A stretch of 64,000 nucleotides of DNA from Flavobacteriaceae bacterium F08102 (GTDB lineage Bacteria; Bacteroidota; Bacteroidia; Flavobacteriales; Flavobacteriaceae). Shown piece by piece: positions 44,114 to 53,254 of this stretch. The notes under the pieces were generated by a model. That model had not been told where the DNA came from. It saw only the letters and a program-made list of their open reading frames with translations, and searched no databases. The DNA is taken from the NCBI GenBank assembly GCA_023015935.1, contig JALKAY010000008.1:124001-188000 (forward strand), read 5' to 3'. The position numbers were made by a program, and so were the translations under genes. The stretch's first letter is position 1. Each line of letters begins with the position of its first letter.

Positions 44114-46636
44114 ATGAAAAATTTTACTTTTCTATGGCTACTATGCTTATCGATGTTAGGATACTCACAAGAGTCAATTGATCTATCCTATTATTTACCT
44201 CAAGATGTCACGTATAATTCAAACATTCCTACCCCCAAAGATATTCTTGGTTTCCAAGTAGGTGAATGGCATGCATCACATGACAAAATTGTACATTACA
44301 TGCAGGTTTTAGCCGATAAATCTGATCGAATTACACTTGAAAACAGAGGAACAACCTATGAAGGAAGACCTTTAATTCTACTTACCATTACCAGTCCTGA
44401 AAACCATAATCATATTGATCAAATTCGAGAAGATCATTTAAAGTTATCTGATGTATCAAAATCCAATGAAATGAAAACTGACCAGATGCCACTGGTGGTA
44501 TATCAAGGATTCTCCATTCACGGTAATGAAGCAAGTGGAGCAAATGCTGCCTTACTCGTGGCTTATTATCTTGCTGCAGCACAAGGTAAAGAAATGGATG
44601 ACTTACTAAAAAATACCATTATTTTATTTGATCCCGCATTTAATCCTGATGGAATTCAACGATTTTCTACTTGGGTAAATATGCATAAAAATCAGCAAAT
44701 CACAACAAATCCAGATGATCGCGAATACAAAGAATCATGGCCTGGAGGAAGAACCAACCACTATTGGTTTGATATGAACAGAGATTGGCTCGTATGTCAA
44801 TTGCCAGAGTCACAAGCGAGAATAAAATCATTTCATCAATGGAAACCCAATATCCTTACGGATCATCATGAAATGGGAACAAATTCTACCTTTTTCTTTC
44901 AACCTGGAATTCCATCAAGAACCCATCCACTTACCCCTGAATTAAATCAGAAACTAACTGCAAAAATTGGAACTTTTCATGCAAAAGCTCTAGACAAAAT
45001 AGGATCTCTTTACTATACAGAAGAAAGTTATGACGATTTTTACTACGGAAAAGGGTCTACATTTCCAGATGTAAATGGAGGTATTGGAATTTTATTCGAA
45101 CAAGCTAGTTCTAGAGGTCATGCACAAGAAAGTGTTAATGGAGTACTCACCTTCCCATTTACCATACGCAATCAATTTACAGCAGCCTTATCAACCTTAG
45201 CTGCCGGAAAATCAATGCGTAACGAACTTTTAAACTATCAACGCAACTTTTATATAGAGGCTAAAAAAGAGGTTAGCAAGGACAAGCAAAAGGCGATCGT
45301 TTTTGGAGATCCTTTTGATCGTGCCAAAACCTTTGAATTCGCAAAAATGCTCAAAAGACAACATATTAAATTCAATAAACTGCGAAACAACCTTACCATA
45401 AACGGTAAAACATTTACAGAAGCCGATAGTTATATTATCCCTTCAGACCAACCCAATTATCGCATGATTAAAGCCATGTTTGAAAAACGCACAACGTTTA
45501 AGGACAGTTTGTTTTACGATGTGTCAGCGTGGACCTTGCCTTTAGCCTTTGATTTAAATTACGGCTATGTCAACACAACTGCTTCTATCGGTGAAGAAGT
45601 TGAAGATCTTCATTTTCCAACTGGCATAGTCACTGAAAAAAGTGACTATGCCTATGTTTTTGAATGGGATGAATATTACACTCCCAAAGCAGTTTATCAA
45701 ATATTGGCAAAAGGACTAAGAGCTAAAGTTGCAACCGTTCCATTTGAGGTTGAAGGCAAAACCTTTGATTACGGAAGTATTTTAATCCCAATACAAAATC
45801 AAAATATGGATGCATCAGCGATTTATACTTTTTTATCAGGTATTGCAAAGTCTACTGGAGTAAACATCACAGGGGTGAAAACAGGATTAACCAAAGGTAC
45901 TTCCCTAGGCAGTAATAACTTTAAAATCCTAAGCAAACCCAACATTGCCGTACTTGTGGGTGACGGAATAACCTATGCAGACGCTGGTGAAATTTGGCAT
46001 GTTCTTGATACTCGCTATGAAATACCCGTGACTAAAATCGAAGCAAGTCGTTTAGGATCGGTTGATTTAAGTAAATATACAACCTTAATTATTCCAAGTA
46101 CTTCAGGAAATAATTTAAATGAAGCCACTTCAAATATCAAAGATTTTGTTCAAAACGGTGGCATTTTAATTGGCTATAAGAATGCCTTACGTTGGATGAA
46201 TACCCATAATTTCTTATCCATTAAATTTAATAAGAGTACCGTAAAGAACAAGGATGTCAATTTTGCAAATCGCAGTAATTTACAAGGTGCACAACGTATT
46301 GGAGGGGCTATTTTCGAAGCTAAATTTGACCTAAGCCACCCAATTGCTTATGGTTATAACGATGATAAAATAGCTCTTTTTAGAAATTCAACCCTATTCA
46401 TAGAAGCAGACAGCACCAATTATATGCACCCATTACAATACACCAATAATCCATTATTAAGTGGGTATGTTTCTAAAGAAAATCTCAAAACCCTCAAAAA
46501 TACCTTACCCTTTGTAACCAAATCAATGGGACGAGGACAAGTCATCGGGTTTACTGATAATACGAATTTTAGAGCTTTTTGGTATGGCACCAATAAGCTA
46601 ATGATGAATGCAATTTTCTTTGGAAAAACCATGTAA
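44114..46636 (+). CDS. M14 family zinc carboxypeptidase-like metallopeptidase
   Basis: The start at 44114 (MKNFTFLWLLCLSMLGYSQ) gives a signal peptide; the ATG at 44066 lies within the terminator. The 840-residue protein has an N-terminal M14 domain with the zinc H-x-x-E motif in IHGNEASGANAA (about residue 136), Arg in MNRDW, the second zinc His in TDHHEMGTNSTFFFQPG (about 252) and later the general base Glu. The long C-terminal part (about 370-840) has alpha/beta features like a glutamine amidotransferase-type fold (VLVGDGITYADAGEIWHVL). It is probably secreted to the periplasm or surface to digest peptides. Single gene with terminator. Confidence 0.88.
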   Translation: MKNFTFLWLLCLSMLGYSQESIDLSYYLPQDVTYNSNIPTPKDILGFQVGEWHASHDKIVHYMQVLADKSDRITLENRGTTYEGRPLILLTITSPENHNHIDQIREDHLKLSDVSKSNEMKTDQMPLVVYQGFSIHGNEASGANAALLVAYYLAAAQGKEMDDLLKNTIILFDPAFNPDGIQRFSTWVNMHKNQQITTNPDDREYKESWPGGRTNHYWFDMNRDWLVCQLPESQARIKSFHQWKPNILTDHHEMGTNSTFFFQPGIPSRTHPLTPELNQKLTAKIGTFHAKALDKIGSLYYTEESYDDFYYGKGSTFPDVNGGIGILFEQASSRGHAQESVNGVLTFPFTIRNQFTAALSTLAAGKSMRNELLNYQRNFYIEAKKEVSKDKQKAIVFGDPFDRAKTFEFAKMLKRQHIKFNKLRNNLTINGKTFTEADSYIIPSDQPNYRMIKAMFEKRTTFKDSLFYDVSAWTLPLAFDLNYGYVNTTASIGEEVEDLHFPTGIVTEKSDYAYVFEWDEYYTPKAVYQILAKGLRAKVATVPFEVEGKTFDYGSILIPIQNQNMDASAIYTFLSGIAKSTGVNITGVKTGLTKGTSLGSNNFKILSKPNIAVLVGDGITYADAGEIWHVLDTRYEIPVTKIEASRLGSVDLSKYTTLIIPSTSGNNLNEATSNIKDFVQNGGILIGYKNALRWMNTHNFLSIKFNKSTVKNKDVNFANRSNLQGAQRIGGAIFEAKFDLSHPIAYGYNDDKIALFRNSTLFIEADSTNYMHPLQYTNNPLLSGYVSKENLKTLKNTLPFVTKSMGRGQVIGFTDNTNFRAFWYGTNKLMMNAIFFGKTM

Positions 46637-46657
46637 AATTTCGCATACAATCATTTC

Positions 46658-46689
46658 AAAGCCTCCTTATTTTAGGGAGGCTTTTTTTT
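46658..46689 (+). terminator. Rho-independent terminator after M14 peptidase gene
   Basis: 9-bp stem AAAGCCTCC/GGAGGCTTT with a 9-nt loop, followed by a T run. Confidence 0.9.
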
Positions 46690-46771
46690 AATTCCAATTA
46701 AAGCCCAACCAGGGCATAGATCGCAATATAAAGGTCTATAATACAGTAAAATGGTATTTCTTACTTTAAAA

Positions 46772-46808
46772 CTACAATTTGTAGCATATTTTGCGTATTA
46801 TTGTAGCA
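46772..46808 (+). promoter_or_regulatory. Candidate operator of the LexA-like regulator
   Basis: A perfect palindrome CTACAA-T-TTGTAG (46772-46784) is followed by a second TTGTAGCA half-site; the two TTGTAGCA copies start at 46780 and 46801, 21 bp apart (two helical turns), just before the regulator gene. Confidence 0.5.
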
Positions 46809-46824
46809 ATAAAAGTTTTATCTT

Positions 46825-47601
46825 ATGAAATACATTCAGACCAACATAAAACATTTAAGAACATCTAAGAATTTTTCACAAGAGTTATTTGCTGAAGAAT
46901 TAAAATGGACACGGTCTATGGTGGGGTCTTATGAAGAAGGACGTTCTGAGCCATCGATTGATAAATTAATTGAATTGTCTAATTATTTTGACATACCCAT
47001 TGACATTCTCGTTAAAAATGATTTGCGAAAGGCAGATACAACATCCTTTATTCAAGTGGGAAATAAACGCGTTTTATTTCCCATTACCGTAGATCAACAA
47101 AATGATGAATTGATAGAAATCATCCCTGTCCACGCCTCTGCTGGATATCTACAAGGCTATTCAGATCCAGAGTACATTGAACAATTACAGAAAATTAAAC
47201 TGCCTTTTTTACCCACGGGAACCCATCGTGCGTTTCCAATTAAAGGAGATTCTATGCTTCCAGTAAAAGATGGGTCTTTTATTGTAGCACGTTATGTTGA
47301 AGACATTGAAGATGTACGAGATGGGAGAACCTATATTGTACTGACAAAAGATGATGGCTTAGTGTATAAACGCGTTTACAACCGAATAAAAGATCGGCAA
47401 AGTTTATTACTCTATTCCGATAACAAAAAATATGCACCTTATGAAGTCAAATTAGAACAGGTTCTTGAATTATGGGAGTTTACTTGCTGTATTAATACCC
47501 AAGAATACGATAAAGATGAATTAAAATTAAGCAGTATCGTCAACATGTTTCAAGAATTAAAAGTTGAATTGAAGTCTATTGATAAAAATATCGCTATTTA
47601 A
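46825..47601 (+). CDS. LexA-like XRE/S24 transcriptional regulator
   Basis: The 258-residue protein has an N-terminal XRE helix-turn-helix (KHLRTSKNFSQELFAEEL, WTRSMVGSYEEGRSEPSI) and a C-terminal S24 peptidase-like domain. The catalytic-type residues are Ser143 in IKGDSMLP and Lys182 in GLVYKRVYN, so RecA-stimulated self-cleavage is possible. No clear Ala-Gly cleavage site was identified with certainty; HASAGYL (about residue 98) contains an S-A-G. Downstream is a decayed exonuclease fragment (1-bp overlap). A palindrome upstream may be its operator. It could control a stress or mobile-element function. Confidence 0.87.
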   Translation: MKYIQTNIKHLRTSKNFSQELFAEELKWTRSMVGSYEEGRSEPSIDKLIELSNYFDIPIDILVKNDLRKADTTSFIQVGNKRVLFPITVDQQNDELIEIIPVHASAGYLQGYSDPEYIEQLQKIKLPFLPTGTHRAFPIKGDSMLPVKDGSFIVARYVEDIEDVRDGRTYIVLTKDDGLVYKRVYNRIKDRQSLLLYSDNKKYAPYEVKLEQVLELWEFTCCINTQEYDKDELKLSSIVNMFQELKVELKSIDKNIAI

Positions 47602-47820
47602 TGTATGCTATTGTCTACTTTGAAACTACAGGTTTAAGCATAAAAAACAATAAAATTACGGAGATAAGCATCTTTGTGCACGATGGTCAAAAGGTCCTTA
47701 AAGAATTTTACCAATTTGGTTAACCCAGAAACTCCAATTAGTTACCGAATCTCAGGACTTACTGGAATTACCAATGACATGGTACGCAGCGCTCCCAAAT
47801 TTTATGAAATAGCAAAAGTA
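47601..47820 (+). pseudogene. Truncated, frameshifted DnaQ-like 3'-5' exonuclease remnant
   Basis: Frame one reads MYAIVYFETTGLSIKN and runs to a stop after YQFG; the family Exo I motif should be D-x-E-T-T-G, and its aspartate is changed to Tyr/Phe here. After a +1 shift a second frame reads LVNPETPISYRI, then SGLTGITNDMVRSAPKFYEI, a typical continuation (Exo II region). The similarity stops where the 116-bp repeats begin, so the rest of the gene (about 60 percent) is missing. The start overlaps the LexA-like stop codon by 1 bp, suggesting an original operon. Confidence 0.75.
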
Positions 47821-48166
47821 ATATCATGTAATTAATAGGACGGTGTGAAGTTACAAACTACACACAGCATGTTCGTGCGTATATAACTTCTATGTACGTA
47901 GCTCTACGAAGTTTGTAACTTCGTAGCTTTACAGTAATATCATGTGATTAATAGGACGGTGTGAAGTTGCAAACTGCACACAGCATGTTCGTGCGTATAT
48001 AACTTCTATGTACGTAGCTCTACGAAGTTTGTAACTTCGTAGTTTTACAGCAATATCATGTGATCAACAAAACAGTGTGAAGTTACAAACTGCACACAGC
48101 ATGTTCGTCCGTATATAACTTCTATATACGATGCTCTACGAAGTTTGTAACTTCGTAGCTTTACAA
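47819..48166. repeat. Three tandem 116-bp repeats with nested hairpins
   Basis: Copies begin at 47819, 47935 and 48051. Each contains a perfect hairpin with arms CTACGAAGTT and AACTTCGTAG and a TGT loop (first copy 47904-47926). The 3' part of that hairpin overlaps GTTTGTAACTTC, which can also pair with GAAGTTACAAAC about 65 bp upstream. The two pairings exclude each other. Copies differ by several substitutions, the third most. Confidence 0.9.
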
Positions 48167-48201
48167 CCATCCTACGATGGTTTTACTGCTCAATGCGGAG
48201 T

Positions 48202-49497
48202 TTAATTTACAGCATTATTACAAAGTGCTTGATAAAACATCTCTTGTAGCTTAGGACGAATGGTAAGGTTATAAATATTACGATGCGCCCTTGTTGGATA
48301 AACACGATTTGACAAAAAAATGAAAGTAATCTTTTTTACAGGATCAGTCCAAACGAAAGTCCCCGTAAACCCAGAATGCCCAAAGCTTTCTGGGCTAACA
48401 GAAGGCGCCGGATAGGCTTCATTTATAGACAACTTATCATTGTCAAATAAAGGCTTATCAAAGCCTAAACCTCTACGATTATCATTTCCATAGAACTGTA
48501 CCCGATTAAATTCTTTAACGGTAGCATCAGAAAGTAGCCTTTTTCCATTAAATTCACCGTAATGCTGATAAAACAACATCATTTTTAACAAATCATCAGC
48601 GGTACCAAAAAGTCCAGCATTCCCAGAAACACCCCCTAATAAGGCTGCATTTTCATCATGTACATATCCCTTTGTTAATGCATGTCTAAAAATCGAATCT
48701 TTTTCTGTTGGCACAATCGCATTAGAAAAATGTTTTGATTTCGGATTAAACCCTAGGGTTTTTACTCCCAAAGGTGTATAAAAATGTTTCTTTATATAGG
48801 CTTCATAAGTACTTCCTGTTCGTTGTTCAATCAATTCAGGAAAAATTAAAAACGACAGTCCAGAATAGACATATTTCTTTTCCGGTAACGGAATTGAATG
48901 ACGAATTTTACGATACATATACCTATTAAAATTATGTTTAACATAAATTCCGTCATACACCTGTTTATTAAATCGTTTACTTAACTTAGTACGTATAAAT
49001 CTTCGTTTAGGTTTTCCGTTTTTCTTAAGCGTATGATTCAAAAAAACAATATAAGATGACAGCCCTGCTTGATGTGCCAACATCTCGCGTAGTGTCAAAT
49101 ATTTTTTATCTTTTATACGTCGCCACGACTTCCAATACCTACTAAATGGAACATCTAGGTCGATTTTTTTCTCCTCTACTAATTTCATAATCGCAGGAAG
49201 TGGCCCCATAATCTTCGTAACAGAAGCCAGGTCATATAAATCGTCTGATTTCACTTTAACAAGGCTATCATACGTATGAAAACCATAAGCTTTATTAAAA
49301 ACCACCGTATCATTTCTAGCAACCAAAAGTACTAATCCAGGAAAAGCTTGCTGCTGTATAGCATCATTAACGATAGAATCAATGGCTTTAAGGTAAACGG
49401 AGTCTATTTTACCTTGAGCAAATGATATTGGGGATTGGGCAGACATAGAAAAAACCGATAAAAAAATTACTACAATAGATTGTCGTAAAATTTTCAT
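48202..49497 (-). CDS. Serine hydrolase (class C beta-lactamase / PBP4* fold)
   Basis: The 431-residue secreted protein (signal peptide IVVIFLSVFSMSAQS) has the S-x-x-K motif in LASVTKIMGPLP (about residue 95), the Y-S-G motif in KKYVYSGLSFLIF (position of Y-x-N) and a C-terminal HSGFTGT (K-T-G-like box). It belongs to the beta-lactamase-related esterase/peptidase group and probably acts on peptidoglycan peptides or esters in the periplasm. In other Bacteroidota a similar domain is fused to a GH3 enzyme; here it stands alone. Monocistronic. Confidence 0.88.
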   Translation of the reverse strand: MKILRQSIVVIFLSVFSMSAQSPISFAQGKIDSVYLKAIDSIVNDAIQQQAFPGLVLLVARNDTVVFNKAYGFHTYDSLVKVKSDDLYDLASVTKIMGPLPAIMKLVEEKKIDLDVPFSRYWKSWRRIKDKKYLTLREMLAHQAGLSSYIVFLNHTLKKNGKPKRRFIRTKLSKRFNKQVYDGIYVKHNFNRYMYRKIRHSIPLPEKKYVYSGLSFLIFPELIEQRTGSTYEAYIKKHFYTPLGVKTLGFNPKSKHFSNAIVPTEKDSIFRHALTKGYVHDENAALLGGVSGNAGLFGTADDLLKMMLFYQHYGEFNGKRLLSDATVKEFNRVQFYGNDNRRGLGFDKPLFDNDKLSINEAYPAPSVSPESFGHSGFTGTFVWTDPVKKITFIFLSNRVYPTRAHRNIYNLTIRPKLQEMFYQALCNNAVN

Positions 49498-49549
49498 CGG
49501 TTTTTTAAAACTAGATTAATATATCCAATAAGTTTAATTTTAAACTATT

Positions 49550-50749
49550 TTATAGCTTAGCGAGTACTTCTTGTACCTTATCAGCAGCTTCCTGAAATTC
49601 AGTTGCTGAAATAATTTCCATTCCACTGTTGTCAATTAATTCTTTAGCTTCTTTTGCATTGGTTCCTTGTAACCGAACAATGATAGGAACATTAATAGCA
49701 TCTCCCATATTGGTATATGCATCAACCACTCCTTGTGCAACACGATCACAACGTACAATTCCACCAAAAATATTCACTAAAATGGCTTTTACATTAGGAT
49801 CTTTTAAGATAATTCTAAAGGCCGTTTCAACTCGTTTTGCATCGGCTGTCCCTCCAACATCTAAAAAGTTAGCTGGTTCTCCTCCTGCTTGCTTGATTAA
49901 ATCCATTGTTCCCATGGCTAATCCAGCTCCATTTACCATACATCCTACATTCCCATCAAGGTCAACATAATTTAAACCTGCAGCTTTCGCTTCAACTTCA
50001 ATTGGGTTTTCCTCTCTAAGGTCACGCATTTCTGCATAGTCTTTATGTCTAAATAAGGCATTGTCATCTAATGAAACTTTAGCATCCACTGCCATAATTT
50101 TATCATCTGATGTTTTTAATACTGGATTAATCTCAAACATGGAAGAATCAGATTTGATAAATGCTGTATACAATGCTGTAACAAATTTCACCATTTCTTT
50201 AAAAGCAGTTCCTGAAAGACCTAGATTAAAGGCAATTTTTCTCGCTTGAAAACCTAAGAGACCTGCAGCTGGATCAATTTCTTCGGTATGAATTAAATGG
50301 GGTGTTTCCTCTGCTACTGTTTCAATATCCATTCCTCCTTCGGTAGAATACATAATCATATTCTTACCCGTAGCTCTATTGAGTAATACCGACATATAAT
50401 ACTCTTTCGGCTCACTGTCTCCAGGGTAATACACATCTTCTGCAATCAATACTTGGTGTACTTTCTTTCCTTCTGGAGGTGTTTGTGGAGTTTTGAGCAT
50501 CATTCCGATAATATCTTCAGAAATTGATTCAACTTCCGCTAAACTTTTTGCTAATTTCACTCCACCACCTTTTCCACGACCACCTGCGTGAACCTGTGCT
50601 TTTACTACCCACCAGCTAGTGCCAGTTTCTGAAGTTAATTGTTTTGCAGCATCTACTGCTTCCTTATGGTTATGGGCTACAATTCCACGTTGAATTCTAA
50701 CGCCAAAACTATTTAAAATTTCTTTTCCTTGATATTCGTGTAGATTCAT
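49550..50749 (-). CDS. sucC: Succinyl-CoA synthetase beta subunit (ADP-forming)
   Basis: The 399-residue protein has an ATP-grasp domain beginning MNLHEYQGKEILNSFGV and containing VKAQVHAGGRGKGGGVKLAK, then EINPVL and VDAKVSLDDNALFRH, and the C-terminal CoA-ligase part with GLNYVDLDGNVGCMVNGAGLAM, GGTADAKRVETAF and NIFGGIVRCDRVAQG. With SucD (not in this window) it makes succinate and ATP in the TCA cycle. A CAAAAATA stretch at 50775-50782 (minus TATTTTTG) is a weak -7 element. Confidence 0.97.
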   Translation of the reverse strand: MNLHEYQGKEILNSFGVRIQRGIVAHNHKEAVDAAKQLTSETGTSWWVVKAQVHAGGRGKGGGVKLAKSLAEVESISEDIIGMMLKTPQTPPEGKKVHQVLIAEDVYYPGDSEPKEYYMSVLLNRATGKNMIMYSTEGGMDIETVAEETPHLIHTEEIDPAAGLLGFQARKIAFNLGLSGTAFKEMVKFVTALYTAFIKSDSSMFEINPVLKTSDDKIMAVDAKVSLDDNALFRHKDYAEMRDLREENPIEVEAKAAGLNYVDLDGNVGCMVNGAGLAMGTMDLIKQAGGEPANFLDVGGTADAKRVETAFRIILKDPNVKAILVNIFGGIVRCDRVAQGVVDAYTNMGDAINVPIIVRLQGTNAKEAKELIDNSGMEIISATEFQEAADKVQEVLAKL

Positions 50750-51194
50750 CTTTAAATTTTAGATTTCGGATGCACAAAAATAACAAACCTATTTTGATTA
50801 TCGATGCAATCGACAACAATTTATACAGATTTAATAGGAATTCCCTCGTGTTCTTAACAACTTACCATCTCGCGTTATCCTACATTGCACACGAGATTCC
50901 ATGAATGTGCATCGTGTGTTGGCATGAGGGTGTATGTTTATACCACCGTAACCGCACTGTAGTGCAGCCGTATGCAACTTCACAACGTACACGGAAATTA
51001 CCATATACAATTTAAACAAGTAAAGTAAAAAAAACGCTTTTGACATTGGCTTTCTCAATTAAAACTATCATTTTATTTAACTCGACAACAACCATTGCCC
51101 CATCGTAGTAAGCAATTAATTTGAATTTGATATGTAGAATTTGAGTTTTGCCAATTGAATTATCCTTACTACTTTCACAGTCTAATAACCGCAT
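50750..51194. repeat. Intergenic region with a degenerate dispersed repeat
   Basis: The stretch around 50940-51012 contains a short perfect palindrome GCACT-GT-AGTGC and, at 50975-51010, a sequence CAACTTCA-n2-CGTAC-n2-GGAAATT-n-CCATA also found at 54732-54768. Read on the minus strand, it begins GTGAAGTTGCA, as do the 116-bp repeats at 47.8 kb. It looks like a decayed member of the same repeat family. No gene is supported. Confidence 0.55.
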
Positions 51195-51872
51195 ATGATT
51201 AAGGCAGCAAAAATTCAAAAGTTTTACGGAGAATTAGAAGTTCTAAAAAAAGTAGATTTACAGATTAATCAGGGAGAAATTGTCGCTATTGTAGGGCCTT
51301 CTGGAGCTGGAAAGACGACCTTATTACAAATATTAGGAACCCTTGATCAACCTTCCAATCCCACCGAAGCCTCCTTGCGTATTGACGGACAGTCCATCCT
51401 TCAATTAAAGGACAAGCAATTATCAAAATTTAGAAATGCTAATATTGGTTTTATTTTTCAATTTCATCAACTCTTGCCTGAATTTAATGCCCTTGAAAAT
51501 GTGTGTATTCCTGGATTTATCGCTCAACGCAAAAAGGAAGAAGTACAAACTGAAGCCAAGCGACTCCTAACTTTTTTAGGCTTAGCAGATCGAATTGATC
51601 ACAAACCTAATGAGTTATCTGGAGGAGAACAACAACGCGTTGCAGTGGCTCGTGCACTCATTAACCATCCTAAAGTTATTTTCGCAGATGAACCAAGTGG
51701 AAATTTAGACACTAAATCTGCAAAACATCTCCATGAATTATTTTTTCAATTACGAGATAAATTTAATCAAACGTTTGTCATTGTTACGCACAATGAAGAA
51801 TTAGCGTCGATGGCCGATCGTAAATTAGAAATGATTGACGGAAAGATTGTAGCCTCTGGAAATAGCGTATAA
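51195..51872 (+). CDS. LolD-like ABC transporter ATP-binding protein
   Basis: The 225-residue ATPase has Walker [16 protein letters not shown] (about residue 34), Q-loop [18 protein letters not shown], signature [19 protein letters not shown] (about 140) and Walker [13 protein letters not shown] with catalytic Glu, then H-loop VTHNEE. The FQFHxLLPEFxALENV phrase is typical of the LolD/MacB group, which drive lipoprotein release or mechanotransmission. The permease is not adjacent. The ATP-binding subunit may serve LolCE encoded elsewhere. Confidence 0.93.
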   Translation: MIKAAKIQKFYGELEVLKKVDLQINQGEIVAIVGPSGAGKTTLLQILGTLDQPSNPTEASLRIDGQSILQLKDKQLSKFRNANIGFIFQFHQLLPEFNALENVCIPGFIAQRKKEEVQTEAKRLLTFLGLADRIDHKPNELSGGEQQRVAVARALINHPKVIFADEPSGNLDTKSAKHLHELFFQLRDKFNQTFVIVTHNEELASMADRKLEMIDGKIVASGNSV

Positions 51873-52100
51873 CAAACCTTAACATTAAAAAATTCAATTT
51901 GATACCACCTTGTAAAGTACAGATTAAACGATAGTTCCATGAAATGAAAATCACAAAATTCATTTTATGCTATTCACTTATTCCATCCGAATTCCTCAAT
52001 TTTCTTTACCAATGAGTTGACCTTTATCACTTTAGTGAAAATTCAAAAACAAGGTTTGATTAAAAAATAAAATCGATATTTGTACCTATAAAATAGCGTC

Positions 52101-53213
52101 TTGAAAAAATTTATTCTACTTAGTATCTTTTGCTGTCAATGTTCATACGGACAGGTTTTCCGAAGTTACTCTAATGAATTTTTGACCATTGGGGTTGACG
52201 CTGCTTCTTTTGGTATGGGCCGAGCAGTCACAGCCACTACACAAGGTGTTAATGCTGGATATTGGAATCCGGCGGGACTTGTTGGAATTAGTGATTATCA
52301 AGGTTCTTTAATGCATGCAGAATACTTCCAAGGCATTGCTAAATACGACTATATAGGGGTTGCAAAACCTTTAGATGAAACGCGTACTATAGCGGTTTCT
52401 ATCCTTCGTTTCGCAGTAGATGACATTCTAAATACTACCCAGTTAATCGAAGATGGGCAGATAAATTACGACCGTATAAGCTTATTCTCGGCGGCTGATT
52501 GGGCAATTAACATTGGCTATGCCAATAAGCTGAAATTCAAACATCTCGATATCGGGATCAATGCCAAAATCATTAAACGGCGAATCGGGAAATTTGCATC
52601 AGCCATTGGATTTGGATTTGATGCTGGACTACAGTTTCGGGAAGGGGATTGGCTATTTGGGCTCATGTTTCGAGATATTACCACAACGTTTAATGCCTGG
52701 TCATTTGATAATAAACGTCTAGGCGATATACTCGCTATTTACGATGACTTTAACGAAGCAATTCTCAACGATGATGATCCTTATAACGACGACACCATTA
52801 TTCCGACAGGGATCCCAGAAAAGATAGAAATAACCAAACCTAAAATGCAATTAGGTGTTGCTCGAAGCTTCCCCTTGGGTAGAAATTACCATTTACTAAC
52901 TTCTTTAGATCTCAATGTTCGCTTTACAGAAACGAACGATATTGTAAGCAGCTCAGCCATGAGTATGAGTCCGTCGTTTGGTTTTCAACTCGATTTTGAC
53001 AACCTCGTGTTTTTACGAGGTGGAGTTATGAATTTTCAACAACAAACACAATTTGACAACCGTTCAAATGTATCCCTTGAGCCTAATATCGGTTTAGGTT
53101 TCAATTATAAAGGGATTCAAGTAGATTATGCATTATCAAATATTGGAGGGGCCAATGGTACTTTATTTTCCAATGTATTTTCAGTAAAAGTAGATTTTAG
53201 TTACTTTAGATGA
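52101..53213 (+). CDS. PorV/PorQ-like outer-membrane beta-barrel protein
   Basis: A TTG codon (52101) starts a 370-residue protein with a signal peptide (KKFILLSIFCCQCSYGQ). The sequence GVDAASFGMGRAVTATTQGVNAGYWNPAGL is a hallmark of PorV/PorQ family (FadL-fold) barrels. Repeated beta-strand pattern and C-terminal FSVKVDFSYF with a terminal aromatic fit an outer-membrane barrel. PorV acts in type IX secretion; this PorV-like paralog (sometimes named PorV2) may have an accessory role. It is followed 41 bp later by a DUF4105 gene. Confidence 0.87.
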   Translation: MKKFILLSIFCCQCSYGQVFRSYSNEFLTIGVDAASFGMGRAVTATTQGVNAGYWNPAGLVGISDYQGSLMHAEYFQGIAKYDYIGVAKPLDETRTIAVSILRFAVDDILNTTQLIEDGQINYDRISLFSAADWAINIGYANKLKFKHLDIGINAKIIKRRIGKFASAIGFGFDAGLQFREGDWLFGLMFRDITTTFNAWSFDNKRLGDILAIYDDFNEAILNDDDPYNDDTIIPTGIPEKIEITKPKMQLGVARSFPLGRNYHLLTSLDLNVRFTETNDIVSSSAMSMSPSFGFQLDFDNLVFLRGGVMNFQQQTQFDNRSNVSLEPNIGLGFNYKGIQVDYALSNIGGANGTLFSNVFSVKVDFSYFR

Positions 53214-53254
53214 TGAAATCTCATGAAATCCAATTAAACTAGTAAGCGCCAATC

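Noticed and set aside
47819-48166. CRISPR-like look of the tandem repeats
   Set aside because: The 116-bp units are contiguous with no unique spacers and no cas genes nearby.
48165-48184. AACCATC/GATGGTT hairpin as a terminator
   Set aside because: Only four T follow on the plus strand and no U run follows on the minus strand, so it is too weak to call.
50831-51058. Small minus-strand frame between sucC and the LolD-like gene
   Set aside because: It is a translation of a degenerate repeat element and palindromes, not a gene.
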